From NCBI GenBank assembly GCA_004380135.1, contig QXCR01000020.1, forward strand, positions 124,001 to 188,000: a DNA stretch of 64,000 bases, given 5' to 3'. Source of the stretch: Stemphylium vesicarium (lineage: Eukaryota; Ascomycota; Dothideomycetes; Pleosporales; Pleosporaceae). Position numbers and translations under genes: made by a program. Shown here in pieces: positions 1-11,039 of this stretch. The notes beneath the pieces were generated by a model. That model was not told the origin of the DNA. It did not search any database and was given only the letters and a program-made list of their open reading frames with translations. Each line of letters opens with the position of its first letter. Positions within the stretch are counted from its first letter, which is position 1.

Positions 1-48
1 AATGCAGGTTGTGCACTTCATGGCAAGCAAACTCACTTTCGCGTCATT

Positions 49-1161
49 TTGCTACCCTACTTCTCTCGCGAACCGTTTCTCCTCACTCAGTCCTACCCGA
101 ATGGAAACAAAGCGACCATGCGGCAGGATACAGGCACGAAGTTCAGCGAACTATATCATAACCTCGAGGCTCTCCAGAATGTGTTGCAAGACACCGAAAT
201 GGAATATCGCGAGACGAGATCAGACTCCCTTATACCGCTTCGTTTTCTGACTCTCCTCGAACCTCAACCTGAAACACCGGAGGATGTGATTCATCTGCGC
301 CTCACAGAGCGATCGGAACACGATCCCAACAATCCTACCTGTCGCTACGTGGCTGTGTCCTACACTTGGGGGCAGCCCGAAGGCCTGGAGGCCAGGCTGA
401 ATGTTCCAGAGTACAAGATATGGACCAGCGATACCGAATCACATGCACCGTATTGACCACCATCGGTCCTCCATCGGTCCTCCATCGGTCCTCCATCGCG
501 CACTCCAGTATGACATTCAGGAATCCAAGACTGGGCGCCTTTGGATAAACTAAGAATGCATCGACCAAAACGATACATTCGATCGCGACGAACATATTTC
601 AAACGTGCATACGATCTACAGCAGTCTTTATGCACCGCTGTCGTATTGTCTCAGCATTTGGACTCAACCGAAGCGGATCTTCTGACAGACCTTGTCTCCG
701 CGGGAAAACAAGAAAATCTGTGTGATCACGTCAACCAAAACTTGCAAACTTTTAACGCCCTCAACGACACCTTAGAAAAGGTACTCAAAGATTCGTATTT
801 CACGCGCGCATGGACATATCAGGAACAATGTTGTTCTACGAAGTGCTGCTACCTCATACCATTAGCAGCAACCACGAATATGCAAGGCAAAACCAGCAAT
901 AGAATTACAGCGGAACTTTTCTTACTTTGTATTGATTTACCGGTACTCGACTATCACATCCTGTTTTCAAAAATTGTCGACATGCGGCTTACACTAGAAC
1001 GAGTTTTCCTGACACGGGTAAAACTTAGGCGCCAGTCAGGTCCCAGAGTAAGGGTCAATAATCTTATCTGTCAAGTCAGAGGACGAGATTGCAAATACTT
1101 GTCTGACCGCATCGCAATCAGCAAACTCAAGCGGGATGTCAAGGACGCTGCGTACGACTGA
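49..1161 (+). pseudogene. HET-domain protein, decayed relic
   Basis: HET proteins act in heterokaryon incompatibility. The block order of a HET domain is present but spread over different frames. The YVAVSYTWG motif lies in frame 1 near 345-371. An LHRALQ block and an LWIN-stop-ECIDQND block (normally LWIDAxCIDQ) lie in frame 2 near 491-570. The RAWTYQEQ block lies back in frame 1 near 808-831. Lesions I can see: a small indel near 420-432, an 11-bp tandem duplication at 460-498 that shifts frame, a TAA at 551-553 inside the CIDQ motif, and a further shift near 640-670. No intron with plausible splice sites explains these changes. The region after about 840 has no recognisable HET match, so the C-terminal part is either degraded or very divergent. 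The true start may lie upstream of the window. Confidence 0.8.
460..498 (+). repeat. 11-bp tandem repeat, 3.5 copies, inside the HET relic
   Basis: The unit is ccatcggtcct, repeated three times exactly and followed by ccatcg. The unit is not a multiple of three, so each copy gained or lost shifts the frame. Removing one copy would put the codons just upstream (YRITCTVL...) and just downstream (LHRALQY) in one frame. The repeat is therefore a likely cause of one of the gene's frameshifts. Confidence 0.95.
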
Positions 1162-1677
1162 GCTACGAGATGACCCTACTGCTAGCTATAGCACGTGTTT
1201 GTTAGCGTTGTATCTCACGAATTGTCCGGGCTTGGGATTGGCTCCTGGAATCCTGGATGCGACACTCTTTAAACTCTGGATAGGTTCCGAAACATCTGAA
1301 AGCCAAGCAATAGACTAGACTTGATAGCTATTGTATACAAAATTTCCGAGAACACCATAGTGCAAGAATGGATAATCATGGATGATTGTTCAAACTGACT
1401 CTCATACGAAAATGAGGTCTCATCAACACGTGAGTCTGAGAAAACTTTCGCCGTAGCCATTGTTGTTGCGTGTTGGCTCATTTCACCAGATGCAAGACAC
1501 TGGTCGCTCAGCGGGAAGAGATGGTGACGAGTAGAGATAGTCATGTATTAAAAGTAATGTAAATAAGACTTTTGTACAGGCAAGAGAACAGTGACCGCTA
1601 TCGGCCTTTCCAGATGGTAAATCCCAACTCACAAAGACAAACCCTCGGCATAACCAAAAATGCGCGTTCAAAACCAG
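1162..1677. other. Intergenic, no gene seen
   Basis: About 0.5 kb between the HET relic and the 3' end of the F-box gene. It is relatively AT-rich and contains only short open frames without motifs. I see no RNA gene or repeat here. Confidence 0.6.
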
Positions 1678-3567
1678 CTAATCTTCAGGATATTCATCGC
1701 GGATATTGCTCACGAAGCAACGCTGCGCGTCATCCCAGCGCTTGAAGTGGCGCCCAGCAAGTCTTAGTAACGCTTCCGAGGGAGCAGCGTCTTCGGCGAC
1801 GGGTTGGATGTTCTCAGCAGCGACGTAGCGGACTGATTTATCGCAGACACTACACCAAGAAGTCAGCAACGTACCCACTAGGACCAACCCAACATCTTGA
1901 GGGAGTACACAGAATAATACCTACAGGACGTGATAAAATGCCTGATTCCTCCCATTCGGCAAGGCATCAACCCGCATATTCTGGATCCAATTCTCATTCG
2001 CATCACAGACGACATCCCAACCCGTGATGACGCCCTCATAGCCATACCGCTTATGCTGGAACAGCTGACCAACTTTGAAGACAACATTTCGTGTGCGCAG
2101 GGAGCGAGTAATGACAGGTTTGCGTACGGAATCGACGTGGTGCATACTCTGAACAAACTGCAATAGGCGGTGGCCCTCTGGTTGGTTGTAGAACATGGGG
2201 ATGACGTAGCGCGACAGCAGGGTGATGTCCCAGGGGTAGTGCATCTGGAAGTGCTCGAGCAGATAGGGCAGGTACTGGCGACGGCGGATGTTTGTGTGTG
2301 TGTTGTGGGAAACGGGGGTTGAGGGGTCGTCGTTTGTGCTGAGGAGGAGCATGCACCATATTGTTGCGTAAAATGCATTGTCCATGTCGGGGTTGTCGTC
2401 CATCCACGACGCGCGGATGCTGCGTATGGTGGCCTGGTTGTCGCGAATTGTTTGGACTGAGTTCATGATGTTGCGGGCTGTGCGGAGGACCATTTCTCTT
2501 GTGTTGGTGTGGGAGAGGAAACTCGCGTGTTCGCTGGTTGGTACGCCCAGGTCGCGTAGTTTGCGCTGGAGTTCCCCTTGTCGTACTTCGGACGTGGAGT
2601 GGAAGGGATCCAGGTACATGTAATCCAGCTGGGTGGAGCTGGTAGGTTTGTATTCCCCGTTCAGATTGTGGCTTCGGGGAGCGTATATGATGGCGTAGAC
2701 GTGGAAGAGGAAGCCACAAGGGCGCGCATCTAGGCCAACTCGTCGCGCGACGGCACAGTATATGGCCACTGATATTAGCGGAAGCGATTCGTGGGCTGTC
2801 GAACGCAGAACCAGGCCGATGAAGGAGTTTCGCAACGCGCGGTATGAAGAATCCGGCACACCATTGAAGCCGCGTTCGCGAAGGTACGAGGCCAGGGTCG
2901 AAGCCTTGATGCGCGGACTCCAGTCTCGGAAAGCAGGATATTCGTGTAGTAAGCCATTGGCGAGTTCGCCAATATCATCAGCCACCACATCCACGTCTAC
3001 TTCTTCCCCGACTCGAGCAAACACGTCGTACGCGCCCAATGCTCTCTCAATCGGTACTTCTTTGCCATCTTGCAGACTCATCCACACCTTGATAGCCACT
3101 TCCCGATGTATGCGCTCCAGCACTGCATTCGCATAGTATCTTCTTGCCAGCACGTCCTCGGTGTCATCTGGACATGCGCACTCCCTCAACAGTATCTCTT
3201 TCGCGTCATATCCAAAATCCGCAATGTCGTTGATGCACCGTATACGCCCCTGCTGAGTCGCCACAATGTGGTTCAACAAGTCCTTAGTACGGCGATTAAT
3301 CAGGTGCTTTGCCATATATAACGCGCGCCAATTCACATCGGATAGTGGCCCTGCAAACTTGGCGGCGATGTTGTGGCGAGCGTCCCATGTTTTGAATTGC
3401 GTCTTGCAGAGGTGCCGCCACACTATGGGCGCGTCGGTCGTGAGTCGCTTTATGAGTCTGTTCGTTTGCGATACGGATACGAGAGAGTGAGGGTCGAGAT
3501 TCAGGAAGATGGCCTCGAGGATCTCGGTCGGCAGGTCTGTGAAAGAGGGGCGGTCCATGGTGGGCAT
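1678..3567 (-). CDS. F-box protein with SirB1-like transglutaminase and YccV domains (FBXO21 type)
   Basis: Two exons, 3567-1925 and 1849-1678, joined across a 75-bp intron (GTAGGT..TAG) that continues the C-terminal domain from YHVL into VCDKSVRYV; about 604 residues. The F-box is at residues 9-50 (FTDLPTEILEAIF...). A transglutaminase-like SirB1 region lies around 265-300 (SLPLISVAIYCAVARRVGLD). A YccV/HspQ-like fold begins near 490 (VGQLFQHKRYGYEGVITGWD) and is completed by exon 2. This is the FBXO21 domain order, so the protein is probably a substrate receptor of an SCF ubiquitin ligase; its substrate is unknown. The start is the first ATG of the frame (MPTMDRPSF); a second ATG three codons on is also possible. 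The intron was chosen because exon 1 otherwise ends in the middle of the YccV domain. Confidence 0.88.
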
Positions 3568-4454
3568 AATGCTGGGCACAAACTTCGCAAGGTAAATCAA
3601 AGCTACGCTTACGGACGAGGGTGGGGACGTGGAGACACAACCTAGCCAGAGTGCGAGGGGAATGGCGGGCTCAGACGTGATAATGGCGAACCGTGATTCA
3701 CTCTTCGCGCCAGGATTGCGTCAATGTTGGAACACACGGCCCGGGGGCGGTGATGAGCGCATCGCTCGCTTATCAACTAGCCTCGGCAGCTAGAGCGCGA
3801 TACTGCACCTCTAGATTCCGCATCCCAACGTATTGCGTATTAACCTGTACGATTCCGCTCTGGCGGAAACGACATTGCGCTATTCTTCACCTTTCGCCAA
3901 GAGACACCGCCGTCATCGATGTAGAAACGGTGATGCGCCGGCCTTTACGGACGTATCACGTCGGGCATTCTCGCAACATGAAAACGACTGCTGACCCAAC
4001 CCCAACGGAGAAGCAAGGATTCACAAGTACAGATTATTTCCTCGCATGCTGACAGGGAAAATTCCAGTCAGCAGCATCAGCCGAGTTGCCTGGAAAAGCT
4101 TCCGGCTCACAGCGGAAATGAAGCTTGACGCCGAGAAGACTACGCTGGACGTCTTGCGAACAATGCGGCAGACACGACTCAAGTACTGCTGCCAGACAAG
4201 TTCATGGATAGGCAGAAAGGGCACATAGTAGTCCACGTTTAGTCCGGATGGCGTGCAACCGGTGCCGTTTCTCGCTTTCCGCGAGGCCCGCCGACCGATC
4301 TGCAGCCACAATTGATGTCACTGCTTCGGCCGCACCGCCGCATCCCATAAACAACATGACGCCCTAGAACCGACCATTTTGTCTTACCGCTCTTCCCCTC
4401 CTTCCTCTAGGCATTATATTCCTATAATTTTGACTTGATATACCATACTTTGCC
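3568..4454. promoter_or_regulatory. Divergent intergenic region
   Basis: About 0.9 kb between the starts of the F-box gene (minus) and the Sec14-like gene (plus), so it should hold both promoters. The last 80 bp before the plus-strand ATG are pyrimidine- and AT-rich (ctcttcccctccttcctc, then a tatattcctataat-like stretch). Open frames here show no family features. Confidence 0.5.
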
Positions 4455-6310
4455 ATGGCGGACCTAACCAGAGTCGAGTCGATGCAATTTCCCGCGGGGC
4501 ATCTTTCACATCTTTCGGAGAATCAGCAGGCCCAGCTTGCCGAGTTCAAGAGGATCAGCCAGGAGGCTGGCTACTATACGCCCCCAGCTGGAGCACAGCA
4601 AGCCAGCCATGACGACGAGACGATGCTGTACGCGCAAAATTCTGGATTTGTTGCGACTTTAGTGGGGCACTGACTGGTTACAGGCGCTACCTGCGCGCGC
4701 GTCGTTTTATACCCCAAGAGGCCTTCAAGCAGTTCAAAGATACCGAAGATTGGCGAAAGGAGAACAAGTTGAGCGAAATCTTCAATACCATCGAAGTCGA
4801 AGAATACGAGCAAACGCGTCGTTTGGTACAGAGCCCCACAAGCACGCGCTGTCATCTTGTCTGACAGCCTCACCTAGTATCCCCAATGGCTCGGCCGACG
4901 AGACAAGCGCGGCATTCCCCTCTTCCTCTTCGAGGTCGCACCGCTCAACTCGAAGAACATTTCTGCATACGAGAAGCAACTCGCAAAGTCAAAGACTACC
5001 ATCCCCAACGTCGCAACCAAGAACCTGCGCCTCTTCGCCCTCTATGAGTCGCTCACAAGATTCTACACGCCATTGTGCTCAATGGTGCCTCGCGCGCATC
5101 CCGAGACCCCCATCTCACAAAGCAACAACATTGTGGACATCAGTAATGTTGGGTTGAAGCAGTTTTGGAATTTGAAGGGGCACATGCAGGATGCTTCAGT
5201 CCTAGCCACGGCGCATTACCCAGAGACGCTCGACAGGATATTCGTGTGTTAAGCCTACTCCCTAAAAATACAAGCAAGAGTACTAAGATTTCATAGATTG
5301 TCGGCGCACCTGGCTTCTTCCCAACTGTCTGGGGCTGGGTCAAGCGCTGGTTTGACCCCATCACCGTATCCAAGATCTTCATCCTCTCCCCGCAGAACGT
5401 CTACTCGACACTATCCGAATACATCGACCACGAGAACATCCCCAAGAAATACGGCGGCGGTCTCGACTTCGAATGGGGCCAGCTGCCCAACCTCGAACCC
5501 ACCATCGACGCGCAGGTGAAGTGGGAAAACCCCAACATACAAGAGGGCCGCAAGACATTCCCGATTGGACCGCTGAAGTGGGAAGAAGGCAAAGACGGTG
5601 AGATGCAAGCCTGGGGCGTAGGCAGCGAAAACGGCACACCCCGACGAAAGCTCATCTTCACCATCCCCCAGCCCGTCGGCTACAAGCAAGGCGACGTAAT
5701 ACCACCTACGCCCGCGACCCAGATCGCCGACCCCCTCACAACCGTGGGCACAGCGACGCACCCCCCAGACACCAACGAGCCCGAACCCGACACTCCCCCC
5801 TCAGACACCGAGTCGCGCCCCTCGACCACCGCCGCACCCATCACAACCACCCTGCCCATCCGCTCCGGCACCTCGGAAGCCCGCTATGAACAACAAGGCC
5901 ACACACACGCCTCCGGCCAGCTCGCAGACGGCACGCCAAACGCCGCCGTCGTGGACCACGGCGCTGGCGACAAAACCGTAGCCGTCGAGACAAATACCAT
6001 CGGCCAAGCGCCCAAAGAGGTACCGCTCCCCGATCCCCCGCAACCTCCTGCCACGGGTTACCTAGACCAAGCTAAATCCGCCGCTGCGTCAGCGTCAGCT
6101 GTAGTTTCCTCGACGGCCACGTCCGCTGCTGAAGCCGTTGTTGGTGTTGTTGGTGGTAGTAGTGGTGGCAGTAAGGAGGAAGAGAAGAGTGAGGAGCCGG
6201 TTAGAGTCAAGAGTCCAGAGGAGAAGGAGATGGATCGCCAGATTGATGCTACGGATAAGAAGGATGTGGAGGCTTTTTTGAGACAGCAGACTGCGAGTCG
6301 GGGGGCATAA
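4455..6310 (+). CDS. Sec14-like CRAL-TRIO phospholipid transfer protein with long disordered tail
   Basis: Four exons: 4455-4627, 4684-4825, 4878-5243 and 5297-6310, with introns of 56, 52 and 53 bp; frames close exactly; about 564 residues. The N-terminal CRAL-TRIO helix region is at residues 20-90 (ETMLRYLRARRF across the first junction). The lipid-binding core runs from about 105 to 290, with YPQWLGRRDKRGIPLF, NIVDISNVGLKQFW, IVGAPGFFPTVWGWVKRWFDP and KYGGGLDFEWG. This matches Sec14 cytosolic factors, which exchange phosphatidylinositol and phosphatidylcholine and support Golgi trafficking. The last 180 residues are Pro/Thr/Ser-rich, with an Ala/Ser/Val segment (AKSAAASASAVVSS), and are longer than in yeast Sec14. 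It may be a Sec14-like paralogue rather than the essential Sec14 itself. Confidence 0.9.
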
Positions 6311-6694
6311 TATTAGTTAGTTAGTTGGCTGGCTGGTTTGAAAGATAGATTGGGAGCTGTGGTATAGATGGTTGATGAACAAATGAGTGAATAGAAGACT
6401 AGGGGATATGTTGATACCAAGTTCACACACGAAAAGACGTTGCATTTTGGACTTTGATTTGGTTCACAACTCTTGCGTTCTTGGTATTACATGCATGCTC
6501 TCTCTCTCCCTCCTTGTTCAAAATCACAGATGGGGAACGATATCGATGCCCCCCATTCACCGTTTAACCAACTAAACCAAAGAAAAAAGCGCTTCCCGCA
6601 TAAAAAAGTTCAAACGCCAGTAAAATGCGATTCATACCACCACCATCACCTCTTCCAACGTAATCCTGCCCCCCATTCAAACCACTCAATCAGC
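6311..6694. other. Convergent 3' region
   Basis: About 380 bp between two converging genes (Sec14-like and POM152). It holds tagttagttagttggctggctgg-like short repeats just after the stop and T/C-rich stretches. It should contain both 3' UTRs and polyadenylation signals. No gene is seen. Confidence 0.5.
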
Positions 6695-9600
6695 TCAATA
6701 CGTCAACATCTTCTGCCCCGCCCCCTTGCCATCGACACCCTCGCCCGGTCTCGCAAAGCTACACCACCGATCCTTGATAGAAACAACCTCATACGTACCC
6801 TCCTCCTGAACAGGAATACTCATCGTCATCTCATGGCTAACCTCTGTGCGAATCTCGAGCACCTTACTCTTCCTACTCTTATTCGCATTGGTGCTGCGGG
6901 TATACGTGAATTCAAAGGGCGGGGTGCCCCAGAACTGGAATTCCAGATCGGTGCCGCCACCCTCGTGGATGTCGACTTCGGAGACCTGGCCACCGGAGAG
7001 GCGGACCGAGGGGATGGGGTGGATCGTCTTTGTGAGGTCGAGGGTGGCGCGGCACTCGGAGGCCGAGTCGCGGAGACCGGTGATGGTGAAGGTGCCCGGG
7101 AGCTCGGCGAGGCGCCGGAATGTGGTGCCGGGGTTGGAGGCTTTGCGCTCTTGGGACTCGAAGGTGTAGTAGACTGTGAAGGGGGACTGGCCGCCAAGGG
7201 CGAAGGAGAGGCGCTCGCCGACGCAGAAATCTTGGCGGTCTTCGAGGGGTGTGGCCGTGGGTGCGTCGTGCACGCTGATTTGGACGCGGGGCCCGCCTGG
7301 TGGTGGCCGGAGGGTGCATCCACGCGAGTCGCGGACCTTGCGGATGGAGATGGAAGAGTGGCCGAGATGCATCTTGCGATGCTCAATCTTGAGATCGTAC
7401 TTGTTCGTAGGGATGTTCTTGTGCACGCTAATCTCCGGCTTGGGTGTACCTTGGTGCTTGATCTCGACTTCAAGATAGAAGGGCGCGACACCCTCCAAAG
7501 TGATGGGAATGACTTCCTCTCCCTCAGACTCTCGCGAGCAGTAGCTGTACGTCTTGCCAGGCTTGTCAAAGCGTGCGCCAGGGCGTGAGAAAACCGTCTG
7601 TTGGATGGTAACGGGCGAGAAGTGCTTCTTCGAGTGGTCGTAACGAGAGTCGGCAAGTTTCAAGAAAGTGTACTCGTAAGTGCCGGCCTTGGAGGTTTCT
7701 GATCGTACTGAAGCGAAGCCACCAGCAGTGTGAAGATCCTTTTCGCTGACGGAGGCTATCTTGCCCTTCTTGTCCTTGTACTCCTGGCGATAAGAAATGT
7801 CAAAGGGAGGGTTTCCTGGAATATGGTTAGTATCATCAGAATCATGACTAGGCTAAAGCACTCACCAGTCAAAGAGACATCAAACGCATCCTCATCGCCT
7901 TCACAAACAGCCTCCTTGATGTACTTGCTTCCGTCAAGAACAGCGCTCTTCTCAGGAACAGTAAGCATGGGACGGGCTACCCAGGAGACATCGAACTGGT
8001 CGGCCTTTTCGTCGACCAGACCGGGACAAATCGAGTCTTTGACTGAAAGTAGTTGGTAAGTGCCATCAGTCTTGACGTCGAGCCATGAGTTGGGGTTCTG
8101 GAAAGACTCTCGCTTGACTTCCTTGGTCTTGAGATTCTCGTACTTGAGTGTCCAAGGACCGTTTCCAGTAAAGCGAAGGGGTAGTCCAACCTGTCGACTC
8201 TCAAGTGCCAGTACGGATTGTTTGCCTTCAATGTGGCCGAAGTAAGCCTTGGGTCGTTCGTGGCGTACGTTAACCCTGGCTTCTTCCTTGAGGACTTCTT
8301 TGCATTTGGCCTTGTCGGTAACGCTCGTCAAAGCCACAACGTACTCTCCTCCACTGCTGAGATTGTCGGTTCGGATGGTGTAGTGTGCGTCTTCAGTTTC
8401 AATCGAACGCCTTGTACGTTTGCCGTTGTGAACAATCTCGTATTCCAGTTTCCAAGGTGCCTCGCCAACGAAGCCAACGTCAAACTCCACTGCGTCATCG
8501 ATACAAGCCTGCTTGGGCCTCCTGCTTTCGATAAAGTGTGCCTGTGCTGACGGCTTGACGTCTTGCTGAAGCTTGATGTTGTTCAATGTCCTTTCTGTGT
8601 AAACAGAGTCGCTAATGTACTTGAAAGTGTACTCGTAATGACCGGCGTCTTGCGGGGTGAGATCGATTGTGCTGCGAAGACTTGCGATCTGCAGTGGGGT
8701 CTTTTTGACCTCTCTGCCGTTGTCTTTCTTTTCGTAGTAGACCAGCGTGAAAGGCGGGCTTCCCACGAAATCGAGTCCTACACGGAGACCAATCGGGTTT
8801 CCGGCACATTTGTCGATGATGTCTTCGCTGTCAAGCGTCATGTCAGGCTCGGGTGGGTTCTGAAGTAGGCATGAGGTGGGCTCGAAAACTTCGCCTTCAC
8901 AAAAGTCGGTCGAAACAGACTTGATGGTGTAGAGACCTGCGGCGGAAATGGTCGGTTGTTCTCCCTTTCGCATGACCTGCTTCTGGAGCGCAGCATCAGG
9001 GCTATGATAACCGTCTGCGATAATGTTTTCCTGGGGCGTAAACAGATACTCGACAGTGTGTGCAGAGTCGATCGCATTCTTGCCAGTGGATGCGTAGTGG
9101 ACCGGCAGCCGAGCCGCATTACCCTTTGGCACGCGGAGAGGGTTCTGCGGGCTACATCCCTTAAGAAAGGCGGTAGGGCGCTCGTGAACCTCGAACATTT
9201 GACGAATACCGGCAACCTTGGGTCTCGGACGTTCCTCGTCATCGACGTTTACGTAACTGACGAAGTTGCCTAGACCATCCTGTACCTCTTCAATCTCATA
9301 CTCCCATGAACCACTGTTGGTGAGCGTCTCGTTCAATGGGACCATGACCTTGTGTGAACGAGCCCAGGAGATGTCTTCGCGTCCGTTCTTCACCAACGCT
9401 TGTGAAGTGTGCCTTGACAGGGGCGAAATAGTATCTTCTGGTTGCAGGTTCTGGAACTGAGATCCGCCACGGGGCTTTCCGTTCACTGTCAGGCGGTACT
9501 TGACGTTGAGCGGTGGCGTGCCTTCAACTTCCAGGACAACGTTCGACAGATCGCTGCGGCAGCGGTCGTTACCAGTAGGCTTGACTCGTGCCTGTGGGCA

Positions 9601-10539
9601 GGTAGTCACTACGGCGTTGGTTGAGCGCGGTCGCACCAATAGCTTTGACTGATCCGTGACCTTTTTCAGAAGATATATGCCAGGTTTCTTGACGGTGTAG
9701 GCCAGAGTCAACGGATCGTCAGGGTCGGCAGACTTGACTGCCTTCCTAGCTTTCTTCAACATGGTCTTAAGCTCGCCCTTCTTGACCGTGATGGTCTCGT
9801 TCAGGTTCGTGTCGATGTCGATGCGCAGTATTTCCAACTCGTGGGGTTCGGTCTGGTTAATCCTGATGGGGATTTCTAGCTGGGAGACGGTCGAGCTGAG
9901 ACAGAATGACTGTCTCTCCGGGTTCAAGATGGCGGATCCCTCAGGCAGGATGTTGACGATCTGCTTTCCTAGGATAAGGGAAGCGTTGTGTAGAATAGCG
10001 CCAGGCTTGACGCTTCGCTCGCTGATGGCCAACTCGCTATCCCACAAGAACCCCACCAAGCCCATGAGCCAAGCCTGGAGAGGTATGCCAATCCTGAACA
10101 TGAGCATGACATCTACGGCTGCATGCAGCACGAAGAGTAGAAAGGCGGCGCCGTTCCCCCATTCCAGCCATGGAATCTCCAGTAGCGGTATTCCGAACAT
10201 GAATAGCACGTCGAAGAAGCACCATTTCAGACACAGCCATAATGACTCATCGTCCTCAACCGCCAGCGTGTAGAAGTCATATGTCCGGTATGCCCACAAG
10301 GCGACGTAGAGGGCGAAGACGTAGAAGCGCTGTTGCGCGGGATCAAGTATGTCCGACGGTATCAGTGGCCCTGAGGTCGGCTGTGGAGGGGCTTTGGGTA
10401 GATCTGGGAGCGGCGATTTGATGTTCGGCCGTGGCGATGTGCCATTTGGGCTTTGCAGGCCGGGGGACCTGTTCGCGTTGTTGTGTGGTGTTGATGGGAA
10501 GCCGCCTACGCCTCTCCGAACCTGCGGTGTGCCGTTCAT
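6695..10539 (-). CDS. POM152: Nucleoporin POM152
   Basis: Two exons, 10539-7866 and 7815-6695, separated by a 50-bp intron (GTGAGT..CAG) within DVSLTG/NPPFDISYR; about 1264 residues, close to fungal Pom152 length. The N-terminal 60 residues are Pro/Ser/Asn-rich. Hydrophobic helices follow between about 70 and 180 (FYVFALYVALWAY, WCFFDVLFMFGIPLLEI, AAFLLFVLHAAVDVMLMF). The rest is a series of Ig-like beta repeats with recurring GxPPF/GEAPW-type strands (for example GSPPFTLVYYEKK, GEAPWKLEYEI, GNGPWTLKYEN). Pom152 is a membrane-ring component of the nuclear pore, with its repeats in the nuclear-envelope lumen. It shares a 500-bp divergent promoter with the UCH gene. Confidence 0.95.
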
Positions 10540-11039
10540 CGCACCAGGTATTGAGCCTTTTCTATATCGTGTTCATGAGCCGAGAGATGCGACGGCGTGG
10601 ATAGGAGGGTCGTATAGTGTTCGTGTAGTTGGGTGTTGGTGCCTCCCTTGTCGACGTGAAACTATCAAACAAAACATTTACTGAGACCCTACGCGACGGG
10701 CGCGACAAGGATGATGCGGGCTGTCCTAGACACACTGGCCAATCAGGGCGACACAACCCCGAGCTCGACGTCACGTGCCATTCAGCAACACCAACCTTGG
10801 AACCCTTCTTCCTTGCTTGCTTTCATGGCACTGCTTCACTTTCACAATTTACTCGTAGAGTAGTTCTCGTCTATTGTCGGCCCACACAACAGCTTACGTG
10901 TGTTGCCCAGACCACACATCCGGAATCATGCCTGTCTACTTTCCTTTCCTCCAACCTCCGAACGTCCACATATGCACGTGAACAAACCTGAAGCACTCCG
11001 AATTTCTCGCTATTCCACCCAGCTGTCACGACACCCCAG
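10540..11039. promoter_or_regulatory. Divergent promoter between POM152 and the UCH gene
   Basis: Five hundred bases separate two divergently oriented start codons. The half near the UCH gene is rich in C and T, with several ACGTG/CACGT hexamer-like words (near 10770, 10895 and 10975) that could be bHLH-type sites. No TATA box is obvious. I see no gene. Confidence 0.45.

Noticed and set aside
6473..7588. A 371-codon open frame on the plus strand over the 3' part of POM152
   Set aside because: It is antisense to a clear POM152 Ig-like region; composition (Gly/Ala/Arg/Val-rich) mirrors the C-rich coding strand. No motif.
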